Shown: one piece after another, positions 14,661 to 26,633 of the stretch | How positions within the stretch are numbered: the first letter of the stretch is position 1 | Layout: every line of letters starts with the position of its first letter | Assembly (NCBI GenBank): GCA_963978895.1 | Contig: OZ022247.1 | Span: 8,802,947-8,866,946, forward strand | Reading direction: 5' to 3' | Source: Erpobdella octoculata | Lineage: Eukaryota; Annelida; Clitellata; Hirudinida; Erpobdellidae | DNA length: 64,000 nucleotides | The notes under the pieces: generated by a model | The model's database searches: none | Seen by the model: only the letters and a program-made list of their open reading frames with translations | What the model was told of the DNA's origin: nothing | Made by a program: the position numbers and the translations under genes

Positions 14661-17600
14661 ATGGCTACAACTCAGAAGAAAAACTTTTGATAGAAAAATT
14701 ATTTGAGCCGTACGATTCTAAAATTCGACCAATGCGAAGCAATTCTACTCCCGTCATAGTACATGTGGATTATTGGTTCGTTTCTCTCCTTGATCTGGTC
14801 AGTATGATTATTATTTTTTATTGCTTTTATGCATTTTAAAAATAAAAGGGCGGACCATAAATCAAACTGTTTATATAAATTATAATGGATATACGATACT
14901 GGGGATCGTATAAGGACTCTATAAAATGGTTCTAACTTTACTGGGCAATAATAAGCGTTTAACTAGACTGGTAAACAGTTTCAATTACTGCAATTAAAAC
15001 CCGTCTAATAAAACACTAATATAGTTTCTAAAAATTAATAATCGTAAAAAATACACTCAAGAGGATATTTAATGTCTTTCTATCAATTTTATGTCTATAA
15101 TTTTGTGTTTTTAAACTTTAAATTATAGGATGGTGATTACAACACCCAGAGTTAATCTATCACTACATCCTTCTTATTTCTGTTTGTCCCGAACAGTTTC
15201 GTCGCCTCCGAAATACTCGGCAAGACACTCAATATATAGAATCTTTATTTTTTCTCGCGGTTTTGACCGCAATCTGTTTCGTCCGGCTAAAAAACCTTAT
15301 TAGCCCGACTTCGTACGCCATTTGCCCGACTTTGTACGCCATTTGCCCGACTGCCTAGACCGATTCGGGCAATTGACAAAATTCGGGCTTTTCGCATTTC
15401 CCCAATAAATTTACTAGTCTGCTACAAACTGTAAGAGAAATTTAGTTTTTTAATTAATAATCATTGATCAAAAGTATGTTAAAACTTATAAATCAAACAC
15501 TAAATTAGAAGAAAAATTTTCTACTCAGCCCGTTTAGGAGCCCCCCTGTTGATTCGTTGATTCCTTGTCTGTTATGGCTTTTTGTTAATTAGGTTAACAT
15601 AGCCTAGAAACCAGTTCTGAGTGTTTCTGAAATTTGTATCTGATTTTTGTTGTCTTGTTTTATAAAACTTAACTTCCGAGAATCTCATGGAAAGCTTCCA
15701 AAGTTACTGACCTGTCTATAAAATTGTCTATAATGTTTATATTGTTGTAGGTAGTTTTATGAAAAAAAATGTATGTTTTTTTCAAAAACATTCATTTAAA
15801 GCTGAAACAAAATTAAAAATTAACTTCTCTTCGCTAATTGCGAGCCAGTCCCAAGCCTGGATAAAAAAGGAGGGACAGTTAAAAGGATCAAACTTTGATC
15901 CACGACAGGAAGTACTTATGTGCTTCCTACATACAGCCAATTCAGTCTTAAAACACTTGGTGTAAAGGACTATAAACCAGGGTTGTTAACAATAGCCAGA
16001 AATTGTATTGGCAATACCAATCCCAATATGCATTTGAAAAAGTATTGACCATAACCATTAGCGTACGAGCCGGGGGGCGAGGGGGGCTGCAGCCCCCTAG
16101 TTTTGGGCAAAAATTCGGGAAAAATGAGCTGAAATTTTGGGCAAAACAATGTAAATTTTTTTATATAAATGTCGCAAACACCTAAATTTCAAAGTTTGAC
16201 CAGGTGGTCATGTAGATATGAATCAGTAAAAGCCGCGATGGAGCAGTTGCCTAATATCACAACGGCCTTGTTTACTTTGACAGCTGATCACGATCCCAAA
16301 ACGTATATAAGCAGTACCGCCTTACTGACTGCAATAATGTGACTTTGATTTTTTGTTTGGGCTAGTTGTGTTAAAAATAATACTATCAAACACAAATAGT
16401 CTCAGCAGTTATTTGCAGGAAAAAACTGTCGACGTGATAACAGCCACAGACACCAGAGACACTCTCCTTCAATGTAGAAATGAAGAGCACTTTGAAAATG
16501 TTTGGATCTACACTGATAGATTTGCGCAAAGTGTAAAGACAGTTATCCACGGCACACGATTTTCGTTCAAAGAGGCAAGAGTTGGAAGGAAAAAACAAGT
16601 TTCTCGTAGAAGCCAACCCCTACTTGGAGAAGAGCCAGCAACAGACACTCAACTTCTTCAAACTGCCAAAGACTGTAATAGAATATCGACATAGTATTTT
16701 AGTCTAGTCTGGATAAAGTTATTGGCGAATTAGACTCCCGATTTAGTGGAAACGACCAAAACACGCTGTGCTCACTATACAAAAAATGCTGCACGGAATG
16801 GACTTGATCATGACTTGCTTGATACAGAAAAGGTAATCTACTCTAAGTTTCTCACTGATCACACTCCTAAAGCAGGTCGACAAGCAGCAGCCGCCGATGT
16901 TGTCTCAACTTTTTACAACAATAACCTTCATGTTGTTCTACCAGTTTTCAATCAAGTTGCTAATATTTTGACCGCAATTCCAGCCACAACTTGTTCTGCC
17001 AAACGTTCTTTCAGCGCGCTCAGACGCATTAAAACATATTTACGGACTACAATTGGCAAAACACGTCTAAACAGTATGACAATTTTAAATATTGAACAAA
17101 GATATTCTAATATAGTGACCAATTATTAGCTCGGACAACTCTTAAAACATTCTCTATTAAATGCTCGGGCCCTCGTATTTATTCAACCATTCCAATATCT
17201 GTCTCCTCCTTGAAACGTATTTCGTTATTTAAGCAAGCTCTGAAATCTTACTTATTATTGTCACACTCATAACTGCTCAATACCTATTACCTTAGCATAC
17301 CAATTTCAGTCTCTTCCTTGATAACTTTATTGAACTACTATTTGAAATGTTTTAACTCAACCCACTCATTTTGGTTCTTTTTGTAAAGGTTGTCCATGAA
17401 GCGGGAAGGAATTCCCTTCGGACGAACCTTTTGGGCACCTTATTCCTTTCTCAACTGATCGATTTTTTTCTTGTTTTGAAATTTCGGTACTATATTTTTC
17501 TTGTCGTTTTGGTTATTTTCTTTTGTTTAAGTTTAATACTTATGTTGGGGCTCAATAAATAAATTAAAAACAATTATTGAAATTTTTGCTTTCAGAAAAT

Positions 17601-20600
17601 CCATAAAACAATATTTTTTTTGAATGTTTTAATAAAAAAGTTTCGTTACTATTAAAGTTTTTTTTTATAAATATACAGACAAAAATAGAATTGATAAAAA
17701 GGTAATTTATCATAACGCCCATGTTCATTTATCTCTAATTTTTGAAAACTTCCAGCATTCGGGCAAAAATTATTTCTAGCCCCCCACTATGATTAGACCC
17801 CGTACGCCTATGACCATACCAATATCAATACTCAATTAAAAAGATATTGCTGTCAATAGCAAATACCAAACACTAATACTTTAAAAAAACTTTTTTTCGC
17901 GTTCATTATTAGCACACAAATTTAAAATCATAAATGCACAAAAAAAACAAAGAAAATTAAAGAAAACTGTAAAATAAAAAGCAAAGTGGCAAAAGAACTT
18001 CAAGAAAATTTTTACCATACATCACTAAAAGCTGTTGATTGAGATATTACAACACTTTACAAAACAAACTGATTGAGAGCCAAGGGCGGATCCAAGGGGG
18101 GCCAGTCCGGCCATGGCCTGCCTCGTATTTTACTAATAGACTTTTCCCCCTCGTCAAAATCAAATTTTAAAAAAATACTTAATAATATCTAAGTTAGTAC
18201 AAATATATGTTAAATTTGCTAATGTTTTATTATATTATTGCTATTTTATATAGTTGCTAATGTTAAATATGATTATGTTTTATCATTGAATAGCTGTTTA
18301 ACTAGTTGAGTTCTAGCTAGCTACCATGGTGTTTTTTGTTAGTAAATTCGTGATATAATCATTTATTTGTGTATTTATCCATAAAACTCATAAGTTTTTT
18401 TCAAAAATATGACTTCTGAAAGCCGATAGATATTAAGATGCCAAGTGAATTAAGTGGACCTCCATTTAAACGGTTGAAGAAAATGAAGCAAGCGGAGTTA
18501 TAATTCGGATTCGCATATCAAGACTGGTGTAACTCCGACCATTTTCTGTGATACAAGTGGCTTGTTGTTTCAAAATGTCCTGATAAAGCTGGAGCCTGGT
18601 ACGCTGTATGTGTACTAATATCTGTGTCCGATTCGTGCCATGGTCAACAAATGGGCAAACTTGTAACCCGTCCCCTAACGAATTTTTCAGATTTGACTGG
18701 AAAGAATGGTCTACTGGATCTTCACGAACAATCTAGTTTTCATAATGCAAATACTGCCAGAACACTTGAATAATCAGTTTCTCGAGCTAAAGACCCTACA
18801 AATAATGTTATTGTCCAGGTTAACTTGCAAAAGACAGCGCAAGTGTTGCAGAACAGGACAGTTCTTGCATCCATTTTCGAGACAATTCAATTTGCCGCAA
18901 TTCAGAATTGTAAATTTATTTTTTATATATCACATGAGAAAATCTTTGAAAGATATTGCTGAGTTTTAACTAAATAAAATTATTTCAAATTTTAAACATG
19001 TAAATGCTAATTGGACCCCCTCTACAGTCATCGGAACATTTTTTTTTGAGTCAAGTTGCCCCCCACCCTCAAAAAAGTTCTAGATCTGCCAGTGTTGAGA
19101 ACACATCACTGATCTTTATATAGAACTGGATAAAACTTACCCCTGCCTGGGTATAGCCATACATATATAGAATAAATATATCGGAGATGAGCAGGTTTTG
19201 GGTGAGATGCCAAGATGGCCTCCGAAGAACGATTTAGAGTCTTTTTGGTTCCATGAATATTCATTATTTGTATTAATTTATTTTTGGTACCACAGCGGAC
19301 ACTAAACTCCGGTTTGTAAGAAACAGAAACGTCGATTTCTTATAGCTAAAAGTAGTTGATATGAGCTTTATTTTAATTTAACGCAATATCCGAGATAAAA
19401 AATATACAATTCTAATTTACCGATAACACAGGCGACGTTAAATAGACATAAATAGACCATCGAACTAGAGACTACGCAAATAAAATTCAATGTCAACTGA
19501 AATTTTTATAAAAAAAAAATTGTTAATTTTTATAAAGTTAAAAATTTATTTTGTACATAAAAAAATTTTTTTCTATTAAAAAATATTTGATTAAGTTACT
19601 ATACGGTTGTAACTCTCAGTTCTTTGTTTTGGATTTCCGGTCTACTAAGCTGCCTAGCTAAAAGCCTTCCTAAACAACAGGCGAGCCGATATATTTATTC
19701 TATATATATGGGTATAGCCCCCGGTAGCCATTTTGACACCCCTAATGTTATTTACAGAAAATCTTTAACAGCGCAAAACTGCTGACTTGCGCAGCTAATA
19801 ATTGCTCACATCAACAATATAAGAGAGCCAGAAAATCATCTCATTTGTATATACTCAATTACTACAATTTTTTAACAAGTTTTATTCGCCACCCGAGCTG
19901 TACCTAATATAAAACCCTCTAACCAACGGCTAACGACCTAACATGCTTAACAGTTATTATCAACCTGAATAATTGAATGTGAGCTTCAACCTATTATTAA
20001 ATTTTATTAATTGAAAGGTTAAAGAATTATTTTTGCTTAAATTTTAATTTGGAAGGATGAAATGGGGTGCTAAAATGGCGGCAGCGAGAGTCTAGAAAAA
20101 TTATAATACATTTAATAGAATAACCGCGATCCAGTTATATATAGAGATCAGTGGAGCACAATTAAACGGGGAAAAATAAGTTAACAAAACAAATGTCAAA
20201 ATGTAAAAAAATACATTTTCTAAATTTGAATTTTTTGACAAATTTCAATTTTTGATATTAAAAAAATATTGGTATTGACTAATTTTTGCTTTAAATGTAT
20301 CGGCGATACCAAACCAATTCCTCTCAGTAAAAGTATTGACAATACCATTCTCAATAACAAAAAATTATTGCCAATAGTGTATTGGTATTTGGCCAATACC
20401 AATCCTAACATCACTGCTATAAACTATCATAAAAAATAAAAAATTTATTAAAAATTTTGAGTTAAAATAAATTTTCATAATTTATATGCAAAACAATTTA
20501 ATTTAAAATATTTTTTGTTTATTTTTATGCAAAAAATTTTATTGAGAAAATATATTTTCTAGCAAGAAAAAAGTCAAATTTTATCCTCTTTTGGATGGAT

Positions 20601-23211
20601 GCAGATGGTTAGAAAAATTTTTTTGAAGTTTTAAATTATATTTTCTAATATAATTTCAAATATTTTCATAAAATTATAAACCTATTTTGGAAGACGTGGG
20701 TAGATGAATTTCTACAATGGGACAAGAATGAAAACAACATTTCTTACATTGTCGTAAACGCAAAAGATATTTGGTATCCGGATCTTGTCATTCGCAACAG
20801 GTCATCATTTCAAATTTTTTACTTTTCACTTGTGCTTTTAAAATATTAATCGATAACCAATTTCATTTGAATATACCATGACCAGCGCCGATGCCATATA
20901 CGGTGAAATATTCGATAGCACCAAATACAAAGTTCCTATATACTCTAATGGGATGGTATACTTCTACACAGCTGGTCAGACAAAGACATTTTGCAAATTG
21001 GATCTAACTTACTTTCCATTTGACGTTCAAGCTTGTTACATACATGTTGATAGTTGGACCTATTCGGTTACTCAAGTGTATCTTGATACAACTCGGGGAG
21101 TAGTAACAGAGCTCTATAATGAGAATGGGCAATGGACGCTGGTGTCTACAAAGGTGAGATTTTTGTGAGCGGACTGTTTCATTAGTGGCGTAACTAAGGT
21201 GTACAAATGAAAGATCAGCCCCATGAACCGTCAAGTATATAGACATAAGGCTACGGCTCTTGTAAGCTATTTATCTGTATATATTTCAACTCTGGATTCG
21301 ATTCCCTACAAGCTTGTCTGGTTTTTGTTAATGTTTATTTTTTATGAAGTTACGGCTCTACACCAAGTAGAAGAAACATAGGAGATACAAATTAAAAACT
21401 TATTTTTTGCAAAATATGTTTGCAGCATAAAAACGTACATCATAAATTTTTAATTTTATTTTAAAACTTAAAAGAAACATTGTTTAACTTAACAAAAGAT
21501 TAATTAAAATTATTTTATCATTACTTCAATCCAGAGACGTTTTTGTAAACTAAACAAGGCCGTGGACATAAAATGGTAGTTAAAAAATATATAAATATTT
21601 CTAAAAAATATATTTAATAACTAGCGGGGTACCCGGCGTTGCCCGGGGGTTTTAGAGGTTTTTCTATCGTTGTTCTCTTTTGCTTCCCTTTCCTTCCCTG
21701 TTTGCTTTCACGCTCTGGGTCGATTTCCCGTTTCCGCTTGCTCTCCCGTTCTTGGTCGCTTTCTTTTTCCCGCTCGCTTTTTCGCTCCCGGTCGCTTTTT
21801 CGTTTTTGATTGCTTTCCCGATCCCGTTCCCTCTAATTCTCCAGTTCCCGTTTGCTCTTCCGTTCCCGTTTCTGCTCATTTTATTGACTCTCAAGGTTGT
21901 GTGAAAATGTCATTACGATCGGATGAATGGTGTAGCAATGCTTAAAAGACATTCAAACATACATAATCTCATTTTTATATATAAAGATTTTATATTTTTT
22001 CAAAATTCTTAACTTGTTTATCAATAGAACAATGTATCTCAAGAAACGTTCAACGGAGACGTCTATTCTGAATTGAAATTCATTTTCCACCTGAAACGCA
22101 AACCCTTGTACTTCATGACAAACCTCATCATTCCATGCTGTCTCATGTCAGCCATCGTTCTTTTTGTTTTCCTCCTTCCAGCCAATGCAGATGAAAAAGT
22201 CTCCCTCAGTATAACTGTTCTTCTCTCGTTTTCAGTTTTCCAACTTCTCGTAGCTGGAAGCATGCCGGAAACATCTGACTATGTTCCTCTAATAAGTATT
22301 ATACAAATATTTTTTATTAATGTTTTATGCTATTGTATTATGATCTGCTATAATACTGCTAATTTTAAGCAACTTAATAATTTTAAATGTTTTTACTAAA
22401 ACTTTTGATAGCTGTCTACATAACATTTGTGGAGTTTTTATCTGCCATGTCACTATTCTCTACCATAGTAGTCCTCATGTTACATCACCACAATTGTCAC
22501 ATTCCACCTCCGAAATGGTTGCAAACACTTGCTCTTGAGTGGATGGCTTTTATCTTTTGTATAAAAAAGAAACCCAGCAAAGCTGTTAAGCAACAAGAAA
22601 ATGGAGATAAATCAAGAACTCAATCAATTCAATCAAGAAGAACAACATTAGAAACCTTATCTACCCAAAGTAGCCTCAACGACATAACACAAGCCTACAA
22701 TAATAATAACAACAACAACCAAGATACTGAAACACCAATTATAGTTAATAGAGAAAAAATAATAAACAACAAAATAAATTCAATACAAGTTGAGGCTGAC
22801 GTAGCAACACAACAAGCAAACAAGTTGGATAACGGGAACAGTATGACACACGTTAATAACAAGCAGGGACTTCAATTTTTCAACCAAAGTAAACACACCC
22901 CAGATTCATTTGAACAGGAAGAGCCATCAATTGATAATTTCAAGGATTTCAGTGGACAGGAAGTTGACGTTTCCTATCAACAGAAAGATAAACTTTCTTC
23001 AGTTTATGATCTTGTTAAAGTTAGTCTGGCAAGAATTAACAATGAAAAACGTCGGGAAGAAATAACAAAGCAATGGGCAGAAATTGCATTGGTTTTTGAC
23101 AGATTATTTCTCTTTGTTTTCCTGACTATAAATCTGATCGTCGCCGCTGTTTTACTTGGAATTATTCCACAGTTTGGACCCGATACGGTAGAACCTGCAC
23201 CTGTTTCATAA
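14661..23211 (+). CDS. Nicotinic-type Cys-loop receptor subunit, paralogue 1 (5' exon not found)
   Basis: Plasma-membrane pentameric ligand-gated ion-channel subunit. Exons read from GT-AG sites with consistent phase: 14661-14797, 20563-20607 (15 codons, the small exon typical of this family), 20694-20800, 20886-21153, 22028-22295 and 22412-23211 (stop TAA). The Cys-loop is C-x13-C with the FPFD core, followed by the loop B motif SWTY. M1 lies after KRKPLYF. M2 reads EKVSLSITVLLSFSVF, with the cation-filter Glu at -1' and Leu at 9'. M3 and a long Asn/Gln-rich cytoplasmic loop precede M4, which starts near DRLFLFVF. Oddities: no vicinal Cys pair in loop C, the loop A Tyr is replaced (VIRNR where LYNN is usual), and the 20' residue is Gly, not Glu. 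The signal-peptide exon was not located, so the N-terminus is open. The 5.8-kb intron after the first exon holds two hAT insertions. AATAAA at 23517 is a candidate poly(A) signal. The family call is firm; ligand and subunit class are unknown. Confidence 0.9.
15835..15975 (+). repeat. Dispersed LINE/SINE tail-like repeat, copy 1
   Basis: Starts GCGAGCCAGTCCCAAGCCTGG and continues through GGAGGGACAGTTAAAAGGATC to GTGTAAAGGACTATAAAC. A diverged copy lies at 40225-40370, and shorter related pieces near 1012 and 10485. The consensus resembles tails of non-LTR retroelements. The class is unproven. Confidence 0.55.
16056..17812 (+). mobile_element. hAT element, copy A, with nested LINE
   Basis: Termini CATTAGCGTACGAGCC and GGCGTACG (complemented right end CATAGGCGTACG), flanked by 8-bp duplications ACCATAAC/ACCATACC (one mismatch). 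It encodes a broken transposase: 16353-16694 gives ENVWIYTDRFAQSVKT, and 16746-17129 gives the C-terminal dimerisation domain (TAIPATTCSAKRSFSALRRI). A stop lies between them and the catalytic core is largely deleted. A second copy of the same family is at 55835-57164. It sits in intron 2 of receptor paralogue 1, after the 14661-14797 exon. Confidence 0.9.
17128..17570 (+). mobile_element. 5'-truncated LINE tail nested in hAT copy A
   Basis: Flanked by CAATTATT on both sides (17120-17127 and 17571-17578), and absent from the sister hAT copy at 55.8 kb, so the insertion is demonstrable. It encodes the end of a non-LTR reverse transcriptase (PRIYSTIPISVSSLKRISLF, then KQALKSYLL and stop) and finishes with an A-rich CAATAAATAAATTAAAAA tail. 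It is probably CR1/L2-like. Confidence 0.8.
18081..19094 (+). mobile_element. hAT element, decayed, with near-perfect TSD
   Basis: Left end CAAGGGCGGATCCAAGG; right end, complemented, CACTGGCAGATCTAGAAC. The flanking 8-mers TTGAGAGC and TTGAGAAC differ at one base. Internal sequence 18440-18960 retains KRLKKMK and NRTVLASIFETIQFAA, matching the TTF/DUF4371 part of hAT transposases, with stops. Lies in intron 2 of receptor paralogue 1. Confidence 0.75.
19150..19720. mobile_element. Inverted-repeat element (TA-flanked MITE)
   Basis: Left arm TAGAATAAATATATCGG (19168-19184) and its complement at 19686-19702, with weaker similarity outward over GGGTATAG.CAT. The interior is non-coding. Probably a Tc1/mariner-like MITE embedded in TATA sequence, which hides any TA duplication. 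Confidence 0.6.
21621..21987 (-). mobile_element. Non-autonomous Helitron in receptor paralogue 1
   Basis: Read on the minus strand it starts A|TCTTTATATATAAAAATGAG and ends CCGGGTACCCCGCTAG|T, preceded by a GC-rich hairpin (CCCGGGCAACGCCGGGT). This is the TC...CTRR layout between A and T. A CGGGAACGGGAAAGC minisatellite fills the middle. Lies in the intron between the Cys-loop and M1 exons. Confidence 0.75.
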
Positions 23212-23522
23212 AAAAAAGACCTAGAAACAATGTTTTTTGAACATAACTACCTTTTTGCTATAATTTGCTGTTGGTTCAAAGGATGAGTAAATTCTTGTTG
23301 GCTCAAAAAAACGATAATTATTTATTTTCGACCAAATTCGAAATGACAAAAAATGAAAAACAAATTGGAAACCACAGATAACTCATTTTTTTCTTACTTA
23401 CTCATTTTTAATTTTATATATAATGTTAAACCTATAAATTCTTATGTGACAAAAAATCTCAATGAAGATACACAACAATACGGCAACAGATGTATTTTTG
23501 ATATTCACTGAACAGTAATAAA

Positions 23523-24235
23523 ACAGATGTTATTGTTTTTAAATATTTAACATTTGTGACATAACAATAATTCGTTTAATGTTGAATTAAAAAATTGAAT
23601 TTATGGCCTATACTTTTATAGCTCAAAACGGATCAGCATTTTTGTGAAATGGATGTGGGAGTGAAGCCGCGAAGCTCCCTAAAATTACGTTGGTTTTGTT
23701 CTATATCTTTTATTAAAAATCATATTAACTATTGATTTACAGAAAATCAGTTTCCAGGGTTATATTTACCTAACAACGTTTAAAATGTGATTATTTTCTT
23801 TCCAACTCTGCATTGTGCGCATGCAGAGATTAAGTAAAAAATTAATAGGATGATGGTGAGACAATTTTAGATAACGGGAAATGGGTTTGTTTTTACTTTC
23901 AAAATTTGTGTGTCTTAAGCATACATACGTGCAAGAAACGGCATAGTTAATATAAAAGATTTACAAAAAAAATTGTTAATCCAAATCGGTTTTGAATGTT
24001 TATATTTTAATAAATGACAAACTATTGAAATAAAAACGCAGCTACGTAGTTTGTGTTGCCTTAGTTACCCAGTTTCTTGTCTAAAACCGACAGTTTTAAG
24101 AAAAACTTAGTAAAATGTTAAGCAGTTACATCATCAATTCAGCTTTGCAGTACATGTGCAATAAACTTTCAAAAAAATTTACATCACATAAAAAATCATT
24201 TTTATGAAAGATGGACACAAGATAAGTGTAATGAT
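23523..24235. other. Intergenic DNA, nothing recognised
   Basis: Follows the candidate poly(A) signal of receptor paralogue 1. No exon, element end or repeat was identified. Confidence 0.5.
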
Positions 24236-24237
24236 TT

Positions 24238-24382
24238 TAGGACTGTTCATCAAGGACTATTCATCAAGGGACTATTCATCAAAGGACTATTCATCAAGAG
24301 GACTATTCATCAAGAGGACTATTCATCATAAGGAATGTTCATCTAATGTCTATTCATCCAGCGGACTATTCATCAAAAAAAG
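24238..24382 (+). repeat. Minisatellite of GGACTATTCATCAA units
   Basis: About nine units of roughly 15-17 bp (AAGGACTATTCATCA with small variants). An inverted array of the same unit lies at 25515-25660, so the two may be paired ends of one composite repeat of about 1.4 kb. Confidence 0.85.
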
Positions 24383-24504
24383 TTAATAAAATTGTTTAAA
24401 ATGTTATTTTCAACCAAAATATGTTACCAAAATGTAGGGTAATTTATATCAAATTTACAGTTCTACTGTGCTTGCATCCAAATACTTTATACTTTATAAA
24501 AGAA

Positions 24505-24745
24505 CTAACGGGTAACCGGCGTTGCCTAGGGTTTTTAGAGGTTTTTTGATCGTTTTTCTTTCTCGCTCCCGTTTCCTTTCCCGCTTGCTCTCACGCTCCC
24601 GGTTGCTCTCTTTTCCCACTTGTCTCCCCCGCTCCCGGTCGCCTTCCCGCTCCTGCTTCCGATCGCTTTCCCGCTCCCGGTCACAGCACCAGACAAACTA
24701 AATTCGACTGTTTTCACATTCACCAAAGGCCACAAACACGGCAAG
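24505..24745 (-). mobile_element. Helitron-like 3' fragment
   Basis: On the minus strand it ends GGCAACGCCGGTTACCCGTTAG|T, matching the copy at 21621 with a decayed CTAG, and carries the same CGGGAGCGGGAAAG minisatellite. The 5' end is not visible. Confidence 0.6.
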
Positions 24746-25514
24746 GCATCACGCATGCCCTCTATGTCATCGGTCGTTTAACACCAAGGGGCCACGCTTC
24801 AAAGACACTTTGCAATCTAGCAATCAACAAGTTTGTAGACGATATGGTTGTAATATACAACAATTTTACTTGTCACATACAGTAAATAAAACAACTGGAC
24901 AAGAAATAACGTCAAGATCTTAAGATCAAACGAGCAAAAGACAATTGAATATAAAGTTTAAGAAAAACTGCTTTCAACTGTTCGTACAAACTGTAGGTAT
25001 ATACACGCTTAAACAGCCAGATACCATACACCTCAAAACATCACTAACACCCGATATGCCACTTCTGCCACACTTCAAAGAGACGCGCGTGCTCGCTTTA
25101 GCGAGGTCAGGAAAGATTCCACATTTCAAAGAGACGCTTACGCTCGTCGATAAATCAACCAAACTCACATTTCATGCATACTTCAAATAAAAACAAAATA
25201 CATTGGAAATCATTTAATTGATATAAAAACCTATTTTGTTTTTGAATAAAAGTAGCGGTTGCGAATAGCGCTGAGAACAGCTAAACAATGTAGCGGCGCT
25301 GTCATTAATGATCTTGTCAGCCAATAGTACCGCTCTTAACAACTCTGGTTGCCATCACAATTTTTTTTTAAATTACTGATATGTTTAAAAATTGTTTTAT
25401 CAAAGATGAAAAACTGTCTTTTAAAAATACATAAAATAACTTTAAGCTGAAAATATCTTGGATATACCTATATTGATAAAGGTTGGTGAGGAGGAGTGGA
25501 TTCAAAATTTGACA

Positions 25515-25660
25515 AATAGTCCTCTTGATGAATAGACTTTAGAGGAACAGTTCTTATGATGAACCGTCTTCTTGATAAATAGTTCTTTGATGAATAATCT
25601 CTTGATGAATAGTCCTTTGATGAGTAGTCCTTGATGAATCGTCCTTTGATGAAAAGTACG
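25515..25660 (-). repeat. Inverted partner of the 24.24-kb minisatellite
   Basis: Complement of GGACTATTCATCAA units (TTGATGAATAGTCC), about eight copies, facing the array at 24238-24382. Confidence 0.85.
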
Positions 25661-26625
25661 CATACCAAGTGTAGTAGTAACTAGTAACATATTGGTAAGA
25701 CAACCAAAAAATGACTGTAAATAACTAAAATTAAAACTTACACAAAACTAAATTTCATAACAAAAACGCAATGCATATACATTTCAACAAGTGATTAGCA
25801 GATGCTAATAGCTTCCATGGCAATCTTCTGATAAAGATCTGTCAAACTATTGGTAAAATTAAGAAATCAAATGTGGCAACTGGATGGTTAAACAACTGAA
25901 CCGTTAACAACTTCGATTTTCACAGATCCTTTATACTTTATAATTTGTCAACTTCTAATTTTTTGCAAATCATTTTTTGATAATAAGTCTATAAAAAATG
26001 ACAACAGTTTTCTAAACACTTAATATGTGAAGTAACGGAAAGTTAGTATTTTTAAGCGTTAAAGGGTTCCAACGTATGGTTCAAGCAAGCAAGTAAGCAA
26101 GCGAACAAGCAGGCAAGGGTGAAGTTATTCTAGAAAATTTTAAAATTAACAGAATCCCCGTTGTAGCCTATAGCAAAGGTAGCTCAGCGCATTTCTGGCT
26201 AACGCAATAAAAGCTATTAAATAACTCATATTTCGTTTATGAGTTATTTAATAGCTCATAAAAAGAAAGAAAGATGTTGTAATCCGGTAAGTAATCTTTA
26301 GTGATTAGATTAAAACAAACAAATAAACAATTAAAAAATAAACTGAGCATTGTCACGATTTAATTAACAACGGAAAATAAAAAACCGAAAACTAAACAAC
26401 ATGATCAAAACATAAAAAACCCACTTCGTTGATTACTCAGCTTTTAGGGTACAAAAGCGCAATGGCCTTTCAAGGTCTATGGGAACTAATTTATCAGTTT
26501 AGTTGCACGTCCTGGTATATAATAAGAAATAAAAATTTTCATAAAAAATGTTAAAATAAATATCTTTTTAGATTTTTTTCTCTTGCTTTCTTATACAAAA
26601 GCATAATATATAACAGCTTGTTTTG
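25661..26625. other. Intergenic DNA, one dispersed repeat
   Basis: 26040-26120 contains TTTTTAAGCGTTAAAGGGTT and an AAGCAAGC-rich tail also seen at 1135-1205. No gene recognised. Confidence 0.5.
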
Positions 26626-26633
26626 AACTGGTT

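Noticed and set aside
21664..21945. Overlapping frames rich in Ser/Arg/Lys or Phe/Pro
   Set aside because: They are the GGGAACGGGAAAGC minisatellite of a Helitron; the same holds at 24.5, 34.1, 35.2 and 36.0 kb.
24238..24382. CRISPR-like array
   Set aside because: Units follow each other with no unique spacers, and the genome is eukaryotic; the same reasoning applies to the 18-bp array at 62.5 kb and the 32-bp array at 57.2 kb.
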